DNA from: Allobosea sp. CRIB-10
GTDB taxonomy: Bacteria > Pseudomonadota > Alphaproteobacteria > Rhizobiales > Beijerinckiaceae
NCBI RefSeq assembly: GCF_900112185.1
Contig: NZ_FOKP01000022.1
Span: forward strand, 1-64,000
Reading direction: 5' to 3'
Length of the DNA: 64,000 nucleotides
Below are positions 61,892 to 64,000 of this stretch, piece by piece. Every line of letters begins with the position of its first letter. Within the stretch, counting starts at the first letter, position 1. The notes beneath the pieces were generated by a model that made no database searches, had not been told where the DNA came from, and saw only the letters and a program-made list of their open reading frames with translations. The position numbers were made by a program, and so were the translations under genes.

Positions 61892-62722
61892 ATGCTTCGC
61901 CTTTCGCTCGCCGCCGCGCTGCTCGCCGGCACCGCGCTCGCCGCCCAGGCCCAGGCCCTGCCGGACCGGATCAAGACCGCCGGCAAGATCGTCATCGCGA
62001 CCCAGCCGAACTATGCGCCGATCGTCTACAAGGACCCGGCGACCAACCAGATGGCCGGCTTCGACTACGAGCTCGGCGAAGCCATCGCCAAGGAACTCGG
62101 CGTCAAGGCCGAGTGGCAGGACACCGCCTTCGCCCAGATGCTGCCCTCGCTGACCACCGGCCGCGTCGACATGGTGATGGCCGGGATGAGCGACCTGCCG
62201 GCCCGGCGCGAGACCGTCGACTTCGTCGACTACATGGTCTCGGGCGCCCAGTTCTACACGGTCACCGCCTTCGCCTCGACGATCAAGTCGGTCGAGGATC
62301 TCTGCGGCAAGAGCGTCGGCGCCAGCCGCTCGACGAACTGGCCGAAGCAGATCGGCGAGTGGAGCGAGGCCAATTGCGTCGCCAAGGGCAAGCCGGCGAT
62401 CACCGTGGTCGGCACGGAAGGCTCGGTCGACGCCCGCACCCAGCTCAAGACGCAGCGCCTGCAGGGCGGCGTCCAGGGCAGCGAGACGATGAGCCATTTC
62501 CAGAAGCTCGAGCCGAACACTTATATCCCGCTCGGCGAGCCCTTCACCCGTTCGCTGACCGGCATCCCGTTCCCGAAGACGGCCGAGGGCGGCCAGCTGC
62601 GCGACGCGGTCAAGGGCGCGCTCGAGCGGCTGCAAGCGAACGGCACCTATGACGCGCTGATCGCCAAGTATGTTCAGCCGAGCAACGCGCTGAAGCCGAT
62701 CTCGGTCAACAAGGGCGAGTGA
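61892..62722 (+). CDS. Amino acid-type ABC transporter substrate-binding protein
   Basis: 276 residues from ATG 61892, after GAGGGAG. Signal peptide MLRLSLAAALLAGTALAAQA. The mature part has the SBP_bac_3 start IKTAGKIVIATQPNYAPIVY and the lobe MAGFDYELGEAIAKELG. Two Cys (CGKSVG and ANCVAKGK) could form a disulfide. Substrate probably an amino acid or N-substituted amino acid handled by the lyase upstream. Confidence 0.9.
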   Translation: MLRLSLAAALLAGTALAAQAQALPDRIKTAGKIVIATQPNYAPIVYKDPATNQMAGFDYELGEAIAKELGVKAEWQDTAFAQMLPSLTTGRVDMVMAGMSDLPARRETVDFVDYMVSGAQFYTVTAFASTIKSVEDLCGKSVGASRSTNWPKQIGEWSEANCVAKGKPAITVVGTEGSVDARTQLKTQRLQGGVQGSETMSHFQKLEPNTYIPLGEPFTRSLTGIPFPKTAEGGQLRDAVKGALERLQANGTYDALIAKYVQPSNALKPISVNKGE

Positions 62723-62803
62723 TCGCTTGACCCTGCCGGCCTCGGCGGCTTCGCTGCCGTCGAGACCGGCGGCTTCCTCGCCGGCGCGCCTCGCGAGGAT
62801 AGC

Positions 62804-63694
62804 GTGCTGACCTTCCGCCAGATCGAGGTGTTCAGGGCGGTGATGGCGGCCGGCAGCCTTGCCGGCGCCGCGCGAGAGTTGCGCATCGCGCAGCCGACGG
62901 TGACGCGGATGATCCTGCGCATGGAGGATCAGCTCGGCGCCAGGCTGTTCAACCGGGTCCGCGGTCGCTTGACGCCGACGCAGGAGGCGGCGCGCTTCCT
63001 CGCCGAGATCGACCGCGCCTTCGAGCAGATGCGCTCGGCCGTCGAGCGCGCTGCGCAGGCGGCGCTGCCGGAGCGCTCGGTCTTCCGCTGCGGCGCCTCG
63101 CCCAGCATTGGCCGCGGCCTGGTCCCTGCGGCGCTGGCGCGGCTGGTCGCGCGCATGCCGGCGGTCTCATTGCAGCTCGACATCCTGACGGTCAGCCAGG
63201 TGCTGCCCTATCTGCTGGATGGGTCGGCCGATGCGGCGGTGACGTTGTTTCCCATCATGCATCACGAGGTGGTCAGCACGGCCGTCGGCAGTGGCCGGCC
63301 GGTATTGCTGACACCTGCCGCCATGGAAGTGCCCTCGGGCGAGGCCGATCTCGCCAGCCTTGCCGACCAGGCCTGGGTCGTCTTCCAGCCGCGCTCCGTT
63401 CATGGCGACATGGCAGCCGGCATCCTCTCCGATCATGGCTTGAGGCCGGCGCGGACGCATCTGGTGCGCTTCGCCGAAACGGCGGTCGCTCTGGTCGAGG
63501 CCGGAATCGGCGTCTGCATCGTCGACGAGTTCACGGCGCGTGCCGCCGACATGGCGCGTCTGCGCTGCCTGCCCGTGCCGACCAGCCGGCGTTACGAAGC
63601 CTATCTGCACCGCCCACTCGCCGCGCGTGGCGAGGTGACCGAGCAGTTTGAGCAGTGCCTGAAGGATGAGCTGCAGGCGGGATCTATGCCTTGA
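62804..63694 (+). CDS. LysR-family regulator
   Basis: 296 residues from GTG 62804 after GCGAGGA. TFRQIEVFRAVMAAGSLAGAARELRIAQPTVTRMILRMEDQLG is the winged helix, and the sensor domain includes FRCGASPSIGRGLVPAALARL and FAETAVALVEAGIGVCIVDEF. It is codirectional with the amino acid importer upstream and the TctC gene downstream and could regulate either. Confidence 0.88.
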   Translation: MLTFRQIEVFRAVMAAGSLAGAARELRIAQPTVTRMILRMEDQLGARLFNRVRGRLTPTQEAARFLAEIDRAFEQMRSAVERAAQAALPERSVFRCGASPSIGRGLVPAALARLVARMPAVSLQLDILTVSQVLPYLLDGSADAAVTLFPIMHHEVVSTAVGSGRPVLLTPAAMEVPSGEADLASLADQAWVVFQPRSVHGDMAAGILSDHGLRPARTHLVRFAETAVALVEAGIGVCIVDEFTARAADMARLRCLPVPTSRRYEAYLHRPLAARGEVTEQFEQCLKDELQAGSMP

Positions 63695-63781
63695 GGCTAT
63701 AGCTGCCGCATGCAACGTCGCTTGAAACGGCGGGCCGGCTCCGTTTGAGTGCGCGCAGAAAAATCCAGGGAGGATTGCAGC

Positions 63782-64000
63782 ATGCAGAAGCGTCAACCGT
63801 CCGTGAGCCGGCGGTTCGTCCTGTCCGGCATGGTGGCCATGCTGGCCTGCCCGGCGCTTGCGCAATCCTATCCCGCCAAGCCCGTCACCCTGATCGTCAC
63901 CTTCGCGGCCGGCGGCGGCGTCGACGTCACCGCGCGTCTGATCGCTGAATCGCTCAGCAACATCCTCGGCCAGCGCGTCATCATCGACAATCGCGGCGGC
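63782..64000 (+). CDS. Bug-family (TctC-type) solute-binding protein, truncated by window edge
   Basis: 73 codons are visible. ATG 63782 follows AGGGAGG. The signal region MQKRQPSVSRRFVLSGMVAM has twin arginines, with cleavage near ALA-QSYPAK. Then PVTLIVTFAAGGGVDVTARLIAES and GQRVIIDNRGG are the Bug-family carboxylate-binding features. The remainder lies beyond the window, so partner permeases cannot be seen. Confidence 0.85.
   Translation, partial: MQKRQPSVSRRFVLSGMVAMLACPALAQSYPAKPVTLIVTFAAGGGVDVTARLIAESLSNILGQRVIIDNRGG

Overview
This is a GC-rich window, about two thirds G+C by eye, from an alphaproteobacterium. It most likely belongs to Hyphomicrobiales (Rhizobiales) and is plausibly Bosea-like. 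The grounds are a bcsN-bcsA-bcsB-bcsZ cellulose cluster of the rhizobial type, many Bug/TctC-type and polyamine- or taurine-type transport systems, and intergenic palindromic repeats typical of this order. I saw no tRNA, rRNA, CRISPR array, prophage or complete insertion sequence. The genus is an inference.

Layout. 1-82 is the tail of an IS5-like transposase, followed by a palindromic repeat. 200-8929 (minus) is the cellulose synthase operon bcsN-bcsA-bcsB-bcsZ-TPR. 9397-27156 is a catabolic block. It holds a tripartite tricarboxylate transporter (tctCBA) with an NTF2-like protein; an FMN reductase, LLM monooxygenase and SDR operon; a LysR regulator, an FAD dehydrogenase, a methylisocitrate-lyase-like enzyme and a GntR/FCD regulator; then an aconitase homologue, a hydantoinase-like hydrolase, an isochorismatase-like amidase and RidA; and finally an Asp/Glu-racemase-fold protein with an FAD monooxygenase. 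Two divergent intergenic regions in this block each carry two copies of the same motif, RTGTCAACAST. They therefore look like one regulon under the GntR protein encoded between them.

27250-35466 holds a polyamine-type ABC importer, an aldehyde dehydrogenase, a HutC-type GntR regulator and a class III aminotransferase. 35617-38066 holds a divergent hemC, an SDR and two very small genes. 38323-45605 holds an IclR regulator divergent from a cupin, a taurine/nitrate-type ABC importer with a small membrane protein, an SDR and an iron alcohol dehydrogenase. 45657-46978 holds an intradiol (protocatechuate-type) dioxygenase pair in reversed gene order. 47075-56048 holds a three-subunit opine/hydroxyproline-type dehydrogenase, a DapA-family enzyme, an SMP-30 lactonase and a CoA-transferase, divergent from an aminotransferase and a beta-keto acid cleavage enzyme, with an IclR regulator. 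56219-63694 holds an FAD-linked hydroxyacid oxidase, then LysR, an argininosuccinate-lyase family enzyme, a polar amino acid ABC importer and another LysR. The window ends inside a second TctC-type binding protein.

How it works together. Apart from cellulose export and hemC, nearly everything is uptake plus peripheral catabolism of small carboxylates, amines, N-heterocycles or aromatics. Each unit has its own local regulator. The most distinctive part is the GntR-linked block. It combines Rut-like chemistry (LLM monooxygenase, flavin reductase, isochorismatase-type amidase, RidA) with a cyclic-amide hydrolase, an aconitase and a C-C lyase of the isocitrate lyase family. No described pathway that I know combines these. 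The substrate cannot be read from sequence.
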